The notes under the pieces are model-generated. The model did not search any database and was not told the DNA's origin. It worked only from the letters and a program-made list of their open reading frames with translations. A stretch of 49,947 nt of DNA from Hydrogenophaga palleronii NBRC 102513 (lineage in GTDB: Bacteria > Pseudomonadota > Gammaproteobacteria > Burkholderiales > Burkholderiaceae_C). Position 1 is the stretch's first letter; the number at the start of each line of letters is the position of its first letter. The stretch spans positions 1 through 49,947 of the forward strand of contig NZ_BCTJ01000029.1 of assembly GCF_001571225.1 (NCBI RefSeq), written 5' to 3'. Positions 41,416-49,697 of this stretch are shown piece after piece. The translations under genes and the position numbers were made by a program.

Positions 41416-42611
41416 AAGTCGGCATCGTCGGCGTGGGATTGATCCCTTGGAAGTCGCGCTATCCAGACAAGACTTACTACGAACTAGCCTTGGACGTCAC
41501 CAAGGCCGCCCTGGCGGACGCGAAGATATCGCCCGCCGAAGTGGACAACGTGGTGTACGGCCTGTCCGACCTGATGGTGGCCTGGGTGCGCCAGTGCTGT
41601 CCCGCGACCACCGTGCAGGACTACATCGGCATGGCCGGAAAGCCTTCTGTTCACGTCAGCGCGGGCGCGGTCACGGGCGCCATGGCGGTGCGCCAGGGCA
41701 TGATCGAAATCCTCTCCGGCATGTCGGACGTCACTCTGGTGGTGGGCTCGGGCAAAGGCATGGACCTGTACGACCCTGACACGCAGAAGCGCTCGACGGC
41801 CTTTCTGAAAGCGATCATGCTGGATCTGGACACTACCTGGGAAGTGCCCGTGGAGCCGCTGGCGGCCGCGAATTTCGCCTTCGTCGTTCAGTCGCACATC
41901 GACCGTTTCGGGGCGCCCACCGAGGAGCAGATGGCGAAGGTGTCGGTGAAGAACCATGGCAACGCGCTGAGCAATCCGTTGGCGCAGAGTGGCCTGGACC
42001 TCACGGTGGAGGATGTCATGAAGTCGCGCCGTGTCGCGGGGCCCATCAAGTTCTACGATTGCTGCCTCTACAGCGAAGGTGCGGCCGCGCTGGTGCTGGC
42101 GTCGGAAGAGCGTGCGCGCCAGCTCTCGCCCAACCCGATCTGGATCGAAGGGGTGGGCAGTTCCAATCGGCGCAGCTACATGCCCGACCATGACGAGCTG
42201 GGTCGGCTGGTGTGCCAGCACATCGGTGCGCAAAGGGCCTACCAGATGGCCGGCATCCGCAACCCAATGGCCGAACTCGACTTCATCGAGACCCACGACC
42301 TGCTGTCGGGCATCGAGCTCATCAGCTATGCGGAACTGGGCCTGTGCGCGCCGGGAGACGGCGGCCGCCTGATCGACGAGGGCGTCACGCTCAAGTCGGG
42401 TGCACTGCCCGTGAATCCCTCGGGCGGCATGATCGGCTGTGGCCACGTGGCCGGGTGCTCCGGCATCTCGCGCATCGGGGAGATCACCAGGCAGCTGCGT
42501 GGCGAGGCGGGCGGCACGCAGGTGCCCATCCGCAACGGCAAAGCGCTGTTCTCGGCGATTGGCGGACCGGCGATTTCTCAAAGCTGTTCAATTGTTCTGG
42601 GGGTCTCATGA
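41412..42611 (+). CDS. Thiolase-like protein lacking the nucleophilic cysteine
   Basis: A 399-residue SCP2/lipid-transfer-type thiolase fold. The nucleophile position, normally Cys in a V-C-x-S-G context, is A84 (VSAGAVTG). H295 (ETHD) and H345 (GCGHVAGCSG) are kept. It cannot form the usual acyl-cysteine intermediate. Homologues of this kind paired with a DUF35 protein, such as Ltp2 with ChsH2, are retro-aldolases. The paired DUF35 gene overlaps its stop by 4 nt, which supports a complex. A carbon-carbon cleaving aldolase is my preferred reading. Confidence 0.83.
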   Translation: MKVGIVGVGLIPWKSRYPDKTYYELALDVTKAALADAKISPAEVDNVVYGLSDLMVAWVRQCCPATTVQDYIGMAGKPSVHVSAGAVTGAMAVRQGMIEILSGMSDVTLVVGSGKGMDLYDPDTQKRSTAFLKAIMLDLDTTWEVPVEPLAAANFAFVVQSHIDRFGAPTEEQMAKVSVKNHGNALSNPLAQSGLDLTVEDVMKSRRVAGPIKFYDCCLYSEGAAALVLASEERARQLSPNPIWIEGVGSSNRRSYMPDHDELGRLVCQHIGAQRAYQMAGIRNPMAELDFIETHDLLSGIELISYAELGLCAPGDGGRLIDEGVTLKSGALPVNPSGGMIGCGHVAGCSGISRIGEITRQLRGEAGGTQVPIRNGKALFSAIGGPAISQSCSIVLGVS

Positions 42612-43039
42612 ACACGACGGATATTTTCGAAGTCGACCTGCAGGACGTCTACAACTACCGCTTCAGCTACGGCGGGCAGTCCTCCTATTTCTGGGGACTG
42701 GAGCAAGGCCGGCTGGTCGGCAGCAAGTGCACCGGCTGCGGTTTCGTCTGGCTGCCGCTGCGGCCGCTGTGCTCCAAGTGTTATGCGCAGGCAGACACCC
42801 TGGAACTCGGCACAACGGGTGAAATCCTCTCCGCTCTCGTGCTGACGCAGGCACCGGACAACCTCGCGCACATCGGAATGCCCGTGGCGTCCGCGCTGAT
42901 CCGGGTGGACGGCGCGGACACCTGTATCAAGTCGATGGTGTTTTCCAGGGACGCGAACTTCGCCAAAGGCACGCGGGTGCAGGCCCATTTCCGTTCGCCG
43001 GTCAAGACCATCGCCGACTTTCACTTCGTGACCCTCTGA
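42608..43039 (+). CDS. DUF35 OB-fold protein with zinc ribbon, partner of the thiolase-like protein
   Basis: A 143-residue two-domain protein: an N-terminal helix and zinc ribbon with C41, C44, C55 and C58 (CTGC and CSKC), then an OB fold from about residue 65. Family members bind CoA thioesters and form obligate complexes with thiolase-fold enzymes, as in BbsA-BbsB and ChsH2-Ltp2. All four cysteines are present, so zinc binding is expected. ATG at 42608 overlaps the thiolase-like stop. Confidence 0.88.
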   Translation: MNTTDIFEVDLQDVYNYRFSYGGQSSYFWGLEQGRLVGSKCTGCGFVWLPLRPLCSKCYAQADTLELGTTGEILSALVLTQAPDNLAHIGMPVASALIRVDGADTCIKSMVFSRDANFAKGTRVQAHFRSPVKTIADFHFVTL

Positions 43040-43092
43040 GGCGCCCGGCCGCCCCGTCCCACCTTCCGCCTTTTTCTTTGAAAAGCTGCTCC

Positions 43093-43914
43093 ATGACCTC
43101 ATCCTCGTCCTCCCCGTACGCCCGTTTTCAGCGCCTGGGCTTTGAACGGCCGCATCCCCGCGTGCTTCGCATCGTGCTTCGATCCCCCCTCAAGCTCAAC
43201 GCCATGGATGCCCAACTCCATACCGAAGTCTCGCAGGTCTGGAGCGTGGTGGACGCTGACCCCAGCGTCTCGGTGGTGATCATCACGGGGGAGGGCACAG
43301 CCTTCTCCGCGGGTGGCGATCTGGTTCACGAACAAAAGGTGCAGGACAACCATGCGCTGGTGATGCAGTCCATGCAGGAGGCCCGCAACATCGTGCTGGG
43401 CATGGCCAACTGCAGCAAGCCGATCGTGAGCGCCATCCGGGGCTGGGCGGTGGGCGGCGGGCTGGCCTGCGCGTTCATGGCCGACATTTCCATTGCATCC
43501 CGCACGGCCAAGATTTGCGACGGGCACACCAAGATCGGCCTGGCCGCGGGAGACCACGCCGCCATCATCTGGCCGCTGCTTTGTGGCATGGCCAAGTCGA
43601 AGTACTACCTCTTGACCTGCGACACCCTGAGTGGTGAGGAAGCCGAGCGGATCGGCCTTGTCTCGCTGGCGGTCGACGACGAGGAACTTGATGCGCGGGC
43701 GTTGGCGGTGGCCACGCGACTGGCCGAAGGCCCGCAGAACGCGATTAAGCTCACCAAGCGCGCCTTGAACCTCTGGCTCAAGCACTCCGAGTCGATCTTC
43801 GAAGCTTCCCTGGCCTACGAATTCCTCGGCTTTTCCGGACCGGAATCACGCGAGGGGATCGCGTCTTTCGTGGAGAAGCGGCCGGCGTGCTTTCCGGAAA
43901 CCGCGACGCTCTGA
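43093..43914 (+). CDS. Crotonase-family hydratase/hydrolase lacking both ECH glutamates
   Basis: A 273-residue crotonase fold with oxyanion-hole segments FSAGGDL and GWAVGGG. The two glutamates of enoyl-CoA hydratase are missing: the first is A125 (GGGLAC) and the second position is threonine. Instead it has DGH (H145) and AGDHAAIIWP (D154), which align with the catalytic His-Asp of 6-oxocamphor hydrolase. It may hydrolyse a beta-dicarbonyl or do another crotonase reaction. Start at ATG 43093 from family length. It follows the DUF35 gene by 53 nt. Confidence 0.82.
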   Translation: MTSSSSSPYARFQRLGFERPHPRVLRIVLRSPLKLNAMDAQLHTEVSQVWSVVDADPSVSVVIITGEGTAFSAGGDLVHEQKVQDNHALVMQSMQEARNIVLGMANCSKPIVSAIRGWAVGGGLACAFMADISIASRTAKICDGHTKIGLAAGDHAAIIWPLLCGMAKSKYYLLTCDTLSGEEAERIGLVSLAVDDEELDARALAVATRLAEGPQNAIKLTKRALNLWLKHSESIFEASLAYEFLGFSGPESREGIASFVEKRPACFPETATL

Positions 43915-43939
43915 ATGCGCCGGCGCCCCGAGGACGATC

Positions 43940-44833
43940 TTGACCATTGACTACCGGCATCTGAAGGCCCGCTGCTTTCCCGAGGTGCGAAGCGTTTGCA
44001 CGCCGCGCGACGCCATCCTGTACGCCCTGGCCATCGGCGTTTGCGAGGACCCCCTGGAGCCGCAGGCGCTCGCTCACGTGTACGAGGGTGCTCCAGGCGG
44101 GCTGCGCGTCATGCCCACCCAGGCGGCGGTTCTCGGTTATCCCGGGTTCTGGGCGCGCGAGGCGGATGCCGGCATCGACTGGGTTCGCTTGGTCCATGGC
44201 GAACAGCGTCTTGCGATCCATCAGCCCCTGCCGGTCGAAGGGTTCCTTGTGGGACGCAACCGCATCTCCCACATCATCGACAAGGGAGAAGGCAAGGGCG
44301 CCGTGGTGGCAGTGGAGCGAACGCTGGAAGATGAAACAGGTCTGCGATACGCCACGCTTTCGCAGGTCGTGTTCTGCCGAAGCGACGGGGGATTCAGCAG
44401 ATTGAACGGCGGTCAGCCCAGCGATGAGCCTTTGACCCCTTTGCAGCCGGTGCCGGCGCGAGAGCCTGACCATCGGCATGGCCAGCGAACGCGCCCCGAT
44501 GCGGCTCTCCTGTACCGGCTGCTGGGTGACCCCAATCCGTTGCATGCCGATCCGGTGGTGGCCCATGCGGCTGGCTTCGAACGACCCATCCTGCACGGGT
44601 TGGCCACCTATGGCATTGCGTGCTGGGCGGTCCTGCGCGCTTGCGCAGCGGGCGACGCCCGCCGCCTTCTGAGCTTCGATGCGCGCTTCGCGGCGCCCGT
44701 CTATCCCGGCGAGGCACTGTGCACGGATGTGTGGGAAGAAAATGCTGAAATCCGCTTCCAGACACGGGTGACAGACACCGGCCGCGAGCGGGTCGTGATG
44801 AGCCACGGCCGCGCGATACTGGCGGGTGGCTGA
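43940..44833 (+). CDS. MaoC-type (hydratase-2) enoyl-CoA hydratase
   Basis: A 297-residue double hot-dog hydratase of the MFE-2/(R)-specific type, converting 2-enoyl-CoA to 3-hydroxyacyl-CoA. The hydratase-2 motif is LLGDPNPLHADP with FERPILHGL after it, giving the catalytic Asp and His. The start codon is TTG at 43940, preceded by GAGGACGA, which is convincing. The stop lies inside the following gene. This true hydratase relieves the atypical crotonase of the usual hydration step. Confidence 0.85.
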   Translation: MTIDYRHLKARCFPEVRSVCTPRDAILYALAIGVCEDPLEPQALAHVYEGAPGGLRVMPTQAAVLGYPGFWAREADAGIDWVRLVHGEQRLAIHQPLPVEGFLVGRNRISHIIDKGEGKGAVVAVERTLEDETGLRYATLSQVVFCRSDGGFSRLNGGQPSDEPLTPLQPVPAREPDHRHGQRTRPDAALLYRLLGDPNPLHADPVVAHAAGFERPILHGLATYGIACWAVLRACAAGDARRLLSFDARFAAPVYPGEALCTDVWEENAEIRFQTRVTDTGRERVVMSHGRAILAGG

Positions 44834-46124
44834 CGTGGAGCGCGCCGGTTTGTGGTCTGAAGATGTGCCCGACCTGCGTCGATTCGTGCGGCCCGGCGAT
44901 CTCGTCATGTGGGGCCAAGCCACCGCAGAACCGCTTACGCTCACCCGCGCATTGGTGGCGCAGCGGGCCGCGCTGGGACGGTTGCGCGTGTTCGTGGGGA
45001 TCGGCGTGGCACCGACGCTGGAGCCCGCTCACGCCGATGGGTTCGACTTCATCGGCTACAGCGCTGCTGGCTCGCACCGCGCCCTGGCCGAAGAAGGCCT
45101 TCTGGACATCCTGCCTGTGCACTACTCACAGTTGCCGGACCTCATGCGTCGGCGCGTGCTACCCGTCGATGTGCTGCTGCTACAGGTCTCGGCACCGGAC
45201 AAGGACGGACGCCACAGCCTTGGCTATGCCACCGAATACCTCCTGGCCGCGATGGCGACTGCGCGAGTGGTCATCGTGGAGGTGAATGCGGATGTGCCCT
45301 GGACTCACGGGGAGTGCAGTCTCGGTCCGCGTGATGCGGATCTTTTCGTGAAGGCGCGGTTCGCTCCGGCGCAGCAGGAGGTTTTGCGCACCGGGGCTGT
45401 CGAACAGGCTATCGCGCGCCATGTCGCGGGTCTCGTCGAAGACGGCGCTACGCTGCAGATGGGCATAGGGGCTGTGCCCGATGCTGTGGCCGGCGCGCTT
45501 CGAGGCCACCGCGACCTGGGTCTTCATACCGGCGCGGCCGGTGACGGCGTGGCCGGCTTGGCTCTGTCGGGTGTGCTCACGAACGCGCGCAAGACCCGCG
45601 ACCAAGGCGTCTCAGTGGCCGGCCTCTTGCTGGGCGGCGCCGCAGTCCGTGAATGGGCGCATGACAATCGAAAGCTGTGCATGCGCGGCACTGACTACAC
45701 CCACCATCCGGATGTGCTCGCGAGCATTGACAAGCTGGTGGCCATCAATTCGGCGATTGAGGTCGACCTCAGCGGCCAAGTCAACGCCGAAGTCGCCAAC
45801 GAATGCTATATCGGCGCCGTGGGCGGTGCGGCTGACTTTCTTCGCGGTGCCGCGCGTAGCCGAGGCGGTGTGCCGATCATCGCCCTGCCTTCAACTACCG
45901 CGCGAGGCCGTAGCCGTATCGTGCCGGCTCTCTGCGGGCCTGTGAGCACCTCGCGCAGCGATGTGGGCTTTGTCGTGACGGAACACGGGATCGCGGATTT
46001 GCGAGGCCAGTCGCTGTCCAACCGTGTCCGACGCCTTGTCGAGGTTGCGGCACCCACGTATCGTGAAGGCCTGCTGCACGAGGCGCACTACGCCTTCCGG
46101 CGCGCGGGTGCCCCGTTAAATTGA
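44826..46124 (+). CDS. Class I CoA transferase (acetyl-CoA hydrolase/4-hydroxybutyrate CoA transferase family)
   Basis: A 432-residue two-domain CoA transferase. It has QMGIGAVPDAV, the catalytic glutamate in the SGQVNAE segment and the VPIIALPSTTARGRSRIVP stretch, followed by VVTEHGIADLRGQSL. It transfers CoA from acetyl- or another acyl-CoA to a carboxylate. GTG at 44826 overlaps the hydratase gene by 8 nt; GTG at 44835 is the alternative start. In the operon it may recycle CoA from a product to the incoming substrate. Confidence 0.83.
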   Translation: MADVERAGLWSEDVPDLRRFVRPGDLVMWGQATAEPLTLTRALVAQRAALGRLRVFVGIGVAPTLEPAHADGFDFIGYSAAGSHRALAEEGLLDILPVHYSQLPDLMRRRVLPVDVLLLQVSAPDKDGRHSLGYATEYLLAAMATARVVIVEVNADVPWTHGECSLGPRDADLFVKARFAPAQQEVLRTGAVEQAIARHVAGLVEDGATLQMGIGAVPDAVAGALRGHRDLGLHTGAAGDGVAGLALSGVLTNARKTRDQGVSVAGLLLGGAAVREWAHDNRKLCMRGTDYTHHPDVLASIDKLVAINSAIEVDLSGQVNAEVANECYIGAVGGAADFLRGAARSRGGVPIIALPSTTARGRSRIVPALCGPVSTSRSDVGFVVTEHGIADLRGQSLSNRVRRLVEVAAPTYREGLLHEAHYAFRRAGAPLN

Positions 46125-46143
46125 ACATCCCAAGGACTCCTTC

Positions 46144-47340
46144 ATGCGCCGAGCAGCAATCGTTTCACCCTTGCGCACTCCCGTAGGCTCATTCGGCGGT
46201 GGTCTGCGATCCGTTCCGGTCGAGGAACTCGCAGCCATCACCGTGCGCGCCCTCATGTCGCGCACCGGGATCGATCCCGGCCGAGTGGACGATGTCGTCT
46301 TCGCGCAGTCCTACGCCAATGGCGAGACGCCTTGCGTCGGCCGCTGGGCCGCACTGCAGGCGGGGTTGCCCGTGGAAGTGCCGGGGATGCAGCTGGATCG
46401 GCGCTGCGGAGGTGGCCTGCAGGCCGTGGCCACCGCGGCCATGATGATCCAGAGCGGCGCGGCTGATGTGGTCATCGCGGGTGGGGTCGAAAGCATGAGC
46501 AATGTCGAGTACTACAGCAATGACATGCGTTGGGGGGCTCGGGCAGGTGGAGTGCGCTTGCATGACCGTCTGGAGCGGGGACGGGAGCGTTCTCAGCCCG
46601 CCGAGCGCTTTGGCGCGATCTCGGGAATGATCGAAACTGCCGAGAACCTTGCCCGGGATTGGCAGGTTTCGCGGGCCGACGCCGATGCCTATGCCCTGCG
46701 CAGCCACCAGCGGGCGGCGGCGGCGTGGAAAGCCGGGCACTTCAGCCAAGAGATCGTGCCGGTGCCGGTGCCGCAGAAAAAAGGAGAGCCACTTCTTGTG
46801 ACCCGCGACGAGGGAGTTCGCGAGGATGCCAGCCTGGCCGGACTGGCCGCACTGCGCCCGTTGATGAAGGACGGTACTGTCACTGCGGGGAACGCGAGCC
46901 AACAGAATGATGCGGCGGCCGCCTGCCTGGTCGTAGCTGAAGACCGGCTGGCCGCCTTGGGGTTGACGCCCATGGCCACCCTGGTGGGTTGGGCCGCTGC
47001 CGGATGTGAACCTTCCCACATGGGCCTTGGACCGGTCCCCGCAGTGAACAGGCTGATGGCTCGGCTCGGCCTGCAGATCGATTGCATGGATCTGGTGGAA
47101 CTGAACGAAGCCTTTGCTTGCCAAGTGCTCGCTGTTCTCAAGGGCTGGGGCTGGGCGGACATGGACCGGTTGAACGTGAATGGGTCCGGCATCTCATTGG
47201 GGCATCCGGTCGGTGCCACGGGTGGCCGCATGTTGGCGACGATGCTGCACGAGCTGCAGCGGAGGCAGGGTCGGTACGCGCTGGAGACCATGTGCATTGG
47301 CGGGGGGCAGGGGCTTGCTGCGGTGTTCGAGCGGGCGTAG
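46144..47340 (+). CDS. Acetyl-CoA acyltransferase (thiolase)
   Basis: A 398-residue degradative thiolase with the full triad: C88 (LDRRCGGGLQ), H354 (SLGHPVGATG) and C384 (MCIGGGQG). It cleaves a 3-oxoacyl-CoA with CoA to acetyl-CoA and a shorter acyl-CoA. It is the last gene of the plus operon, 19 nt after the CoA transferase. It provides the orthodox thiolysis step, which implies that the cysteine-less paralogue does something else. Confidence 0.9.
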   Translation: MRRAAIVSPLRTPVGSFGGGLRSVPVEELAAITVRALMSRTGIDPGRVDDVVFAQSYANGETPCVGRWAALQAGLPVEVPGMQLDRRCGGGLQAVATAAMMIQSGAADVVIAGGVESMSNVEYYSNDMRWGARAGGVRLHDRLERGRERSQPAERFGAISGMIETAENLARDWQVSRADADAYALRSHQRAAAAWKAGHFSQEIVPVPVPQKKGEPLLVTRDEGVREDASLAGLAALRPLMKDGTVTAGNASQQNDAAAACLVVAEDRLAALGLTPMATLVGWAAAGCEPSHMGLGPVPAVNRLMARLGLQIDCMDLVELNEAFACQVLAVLKGWGWADMDRLNVNGSGISLGHPVGATGGRMLATMLHELQRRQGRYALETMCIGGGQGLAAVFERA

Positions 47341-47390
47341 GCTAGTAGGGCACAGTCAATAAAAGTATTGAAGGCCTTGTGGGGCGATAG

Positions 47391-47468
47391 TAGGCGTTCC
47401 TTTGTCATTTGAGGTAGGCGCAGCAGCAACGTCAAGCGAGTCTTGCGTTCGACCACGGTGCTGTAACC
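47391..47468 (-). pseudogene. Fragment of a transposase, possibly IS30-like
   Basis: A 26-codon piece reading TVVERKTRLTLLLRLP resembles the core strand of IS30-family transposases (TLVERxTRF pattern). Stops and frame changes flank it on both sides, so it is a relic. The family assignment rests on this short match only. Confidence 0.3.
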
Positions 47469-47840
47469 TTGAAATCGACTAACGCACGGGCCAGGGAGCG
47501 AGGCCATGGCGGTGCATTGAATCGTCGGCGCAGATGAACTTGCCTTTCACCATCCTCGGGAGGCAAACGTGCGCATCTCGATCCGTTCGCCGCCTGCCCA
47601 GCGTCGTGCCGCTCAATAACTGTTGTCCGTGTGCCCGCCCAGGGCCATAGGCAGGGGAGCTTCAGAGCCTCAGCCATACGCTGTACGGATCGGGACTTGC
47701 TCGCGCCAGGGCCGGTTAGCAACCCAAACAGGGTGACGAAGGACTGGGCCATGGCGCCGCTGGCCAAGGAGGTCCGCCGATGCGCAGCACGCTCGTCACC
47801 TTCCACCAATGCCTGGCAGCCAAAGCAGACAGACCATTCG

Positions 47841-47963
47841 TTGCTGCGGCGATTTATTGATGCTGCGAAGGCCAACCATTTCTTTGCAAGTGGCGTCATA
47901 GTGACAGAAGGGCCTGTGGAAGCCATCCTGTTGGCCGCTATCGCGGAGATGTATGGCCGGTTA
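47841..47963 (+). pseudogene. Fragment of an OLD-family ATP-dependent nuclease (TOPRIM part)
   Basis: About 41 codons match the junction of the OLD family ATPase and TOPRIM domains: AAKANHFFASGVIVTEGPVE and then AILLAAIAEMYGRL. The glutamate in TEGPVE is the first metal-binding acid of the TOPRIM domain. No ATPase domain precedes it, and the rest of TOPRIM is not readable after it. OLD proteins take part in phage and plasmid defence. Confidence 0.5.
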
Positions 47964-48010
47964 TCCCGAAGTCAAACGCGGCTCGGCTGTGATCTGCGCC
48001 GTTTCGTGGG

Positions 48011-48898
48011 TTATGCGTCACACGCGGACAACCCCGCCTCGACAAAACTCGCAAATGCCCTGGCTTTCGCGCTTGCGAGACGGCCACTCGGAAAGACCGC
48101 CCACAAGTCGATGTCGGGCAATGACCAATCACCCAGGACGCGTTCTACGGCACCGCTCTCGAGTTCCGGCGCAAACATCCAGTCAGAGACGATGGTCAGC
48201 CCCATGCTGGCCAGCACTGCTGCACGAACGCCTTCGGCAGCGCTGAGGCGAAGCCGACCTTTCACTGCCACGGACGACTCAGCGCCATTCCGACTAAAGC
48301 TCCAGACGTGCGTCGTTTGGGAGAAGAGAAGTGCCTCGTGCGCCGCAAGGTCGGCGGGCACCATTGGCCGGCCCGCTTTCGCCAAGTAGTTGGACGTGGC
48401 AATCACCGAGCGGCGTGAACGGCCGATTCGCCTGGCCACAGCACCGGATTCGGGTAGCGTCCCCATGCGCAGGGAGACGTCAATCCCTTCGGCTATCAGA
48501 TCAATCGGTCGGTCGTCCAAGACCACTTCCACGGAGAGATCAGGGTGTTCCTCCATGAAGTTTCCCAGTCGGGGAATAACGTGCAGGCGCGCGAATGTTG
48601 GTGCCGCCGACACGCGGAGTACACCAATCAACCCGCGCCCGGCGCCACGGGCAGCAAGGTCGGCCTCGTCGGCTTCCTGTAGCGCCATAACGGCACGCTC
48701 GTAAAAGCGCTGCCCCGCTTCCGTCGGGGTCAAACCCTTTGTCGAGCGCATGAGAAGCCGTACCTGCAGCTTGGTTTCGAGTTGCGCGACTGTCTTGGAA
48801 ACCGCTGGCTGGCCGACGTGCAGCAGCCGAGCCGCTGCCGAGAACGAGCCTGCTTCGACGACCCGCACGAAGATTGACATCGACTGGAAACGATCCAT
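48011..48898 (-). CDS. LysR-family transcriptional regulator
   Basis: A 295-residue LysR protein. The helix-turn-helix is at about 16-40 (GSFSAAARLLHVGQPAVSKTVAQLE), followed by the effector domain (LRVSAAPTFARLHVIPRLGNF). The ATG at 48898 is directly preceded by a palindrome that fits a LysR box, so autoregulation is likely. It is divergent from the glutathione S-transferase and crotonase genes, which it presumably controls. Confidence 0.87.
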   Translation of the reverse strand: MDRFQSMSIFVRVVEAGSFSAAARLLHVGQPAVSKTVAQLETKLQVRLLMRSTKGLTPTEAGQRFYERAVMALQEADEADLAARGAGRGLIGVLRVSAAPTFARLHVIPRLGNFMEEHPDLSVEVVLDDRPIDLIAEGIDVSLRMGTLPESGAVARRIGRSRRSVIATSNYLAKAGRPMVPADLAAHEALLFSQTTHVWSFSRNGAESSVAVKGRLRLSAAEGVRAAVLASMGLTIVSDWMFAPELESGAVERVLGDWSLPDIDLWAVFPSGRLASAKARAFASFVEAGLSACDA

Positions 48899-48901
48899 TT
48901 T

Positions 48902-48916
48902 ATTCCTTCAAGGAAT
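48902..48916. promoter_or_regulatory. LysR-box palindrome ATTCCTT-C-AAGGAAT
   Basis: Perfect 7-bp arms around one C, containing T-N11-A (48903 to 48915). It lies 3 bp upstream of the LysR ATG and about 80 bp upstream of the GST ATG. Position and symmetry fit autorepression combined with control of the divergent genes. Confidence 0.6.
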
Positions 48917-48997
48917 GAACATTATGGCTCTAGTCTATCTTTCATGCCGGATCGAATAGAGGAAAACTACATCCATCGAATCCAACGGAAGCCAGAA

Positions 48998-49633
48998 ATG
49001 ATCAAGGTGTTTGCCTTCGCCACCCCCAACAGCCTGAAAGTGCCCATCGCTCTGGAAGAGTTGGGGCTGGCCTATGAACTCCACGCAGTCAACGTCAAGT
49101 CAGGTGCGCAGCGGGCGCCTGAATTCCTTGCGCTAAATCCCAACGGAAAGGTGCCTGTGCTTGTCCATTCGGACGAGCAAGGCGGTGAACGTCGGGTGTT
49201 GACCGAATCGGCTGCCATCCTCGTCCACCTTGCCGAGGTACATGGTGCATTGCTGCCGAGGGAGGGCGCAGCCCGTTTCGAGGTCTTCGAGCAGCTGTTC
49301 TTTCACGCGTCTGCCGTTTCACCGGCCTTCGGGCAGGCTGGCTTCTATCGGAAGCTTGCAGCACAGTCTCAACCGCTCGCGCTGGAGCGCTTCTCCACCG
49401 AGGCGCACCGCGTCACCGCGCTGCTGGACCAGCGGTTCGCCAACCATCGCTTTGCTGCCGGCTTCGACTACAGCATCGCCGACATCGCCCACTTCGGCTG
49501 GTTCTGGCGCCACGAGTTTCCTGGTGTTGACCTCGCGGTCTACCCGCACGTCGCCCGCTGGCACGCACAAATGCTGGAGCGGCCAGCGGTTCAACGGGCA
49601 ATTCAGCGCGTCACCGCACTTGCGGCGGCCTGA
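48998..49633 (+). CDS. Glutathione S-transferase family protein
   Basis: A 211-residue GST with an N-terminal thioredoxin-like domain (FAFATPNSLKVPIALEELGL; the TPNSLK region carries the catalytic Ser or Asn; GKVPVLV with the cis-proline; the TESAAILVHLA segment for glutathione) and a helical C-terminal domain with DYSIADIAHFGW. It resembles the YfcG/YghU (Nu) group. It may detoxify or isomerise an intermediate. The ATG at 48998 gives the family start; the frame before it is non-coding. Confidence 0.85.
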   Translation: MIKVFAFATPNSLKVPIALEELGLAYELHAVNVKSGAQRAPEFLALNPNGKVPVLVHSDEQGGERRVLTESAAILVHLAEVHGALLPREGAARFEVFEQLFFHASAVSPAFGQAGFYRKLAAQSQPLALERFSTEAHRVTALLDQRFANHRFAAGFDYSIADIAHFGWFWRHEFPGVDLAVYPHVARWHAQMLERPAVQRAIQRVTALAAA

Positions 49634-49697
49634 TCCAGATTCGCTTTCCTTTCCTCCGATCCCCTTCACCCTCCAACCCTTAGTTCTAGGAATCACC

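Larger units (their letters stand above)
47341..48010. other. 670-bp stretch of degraded genes
   Basis: No intact gene is seen between the thiolase stop and the LysR stop. The open frames present are not conserved-looking as wholes, but two short pieces are recognisable: a transposase-like segment on the minus strand near 47391-47468 and an OLD-nuclease-like segment on the plus strand at 47841-47963. The region looks like decayed mobile or defence DNA marking the end of the catabolic island. Confidence 0.5.
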
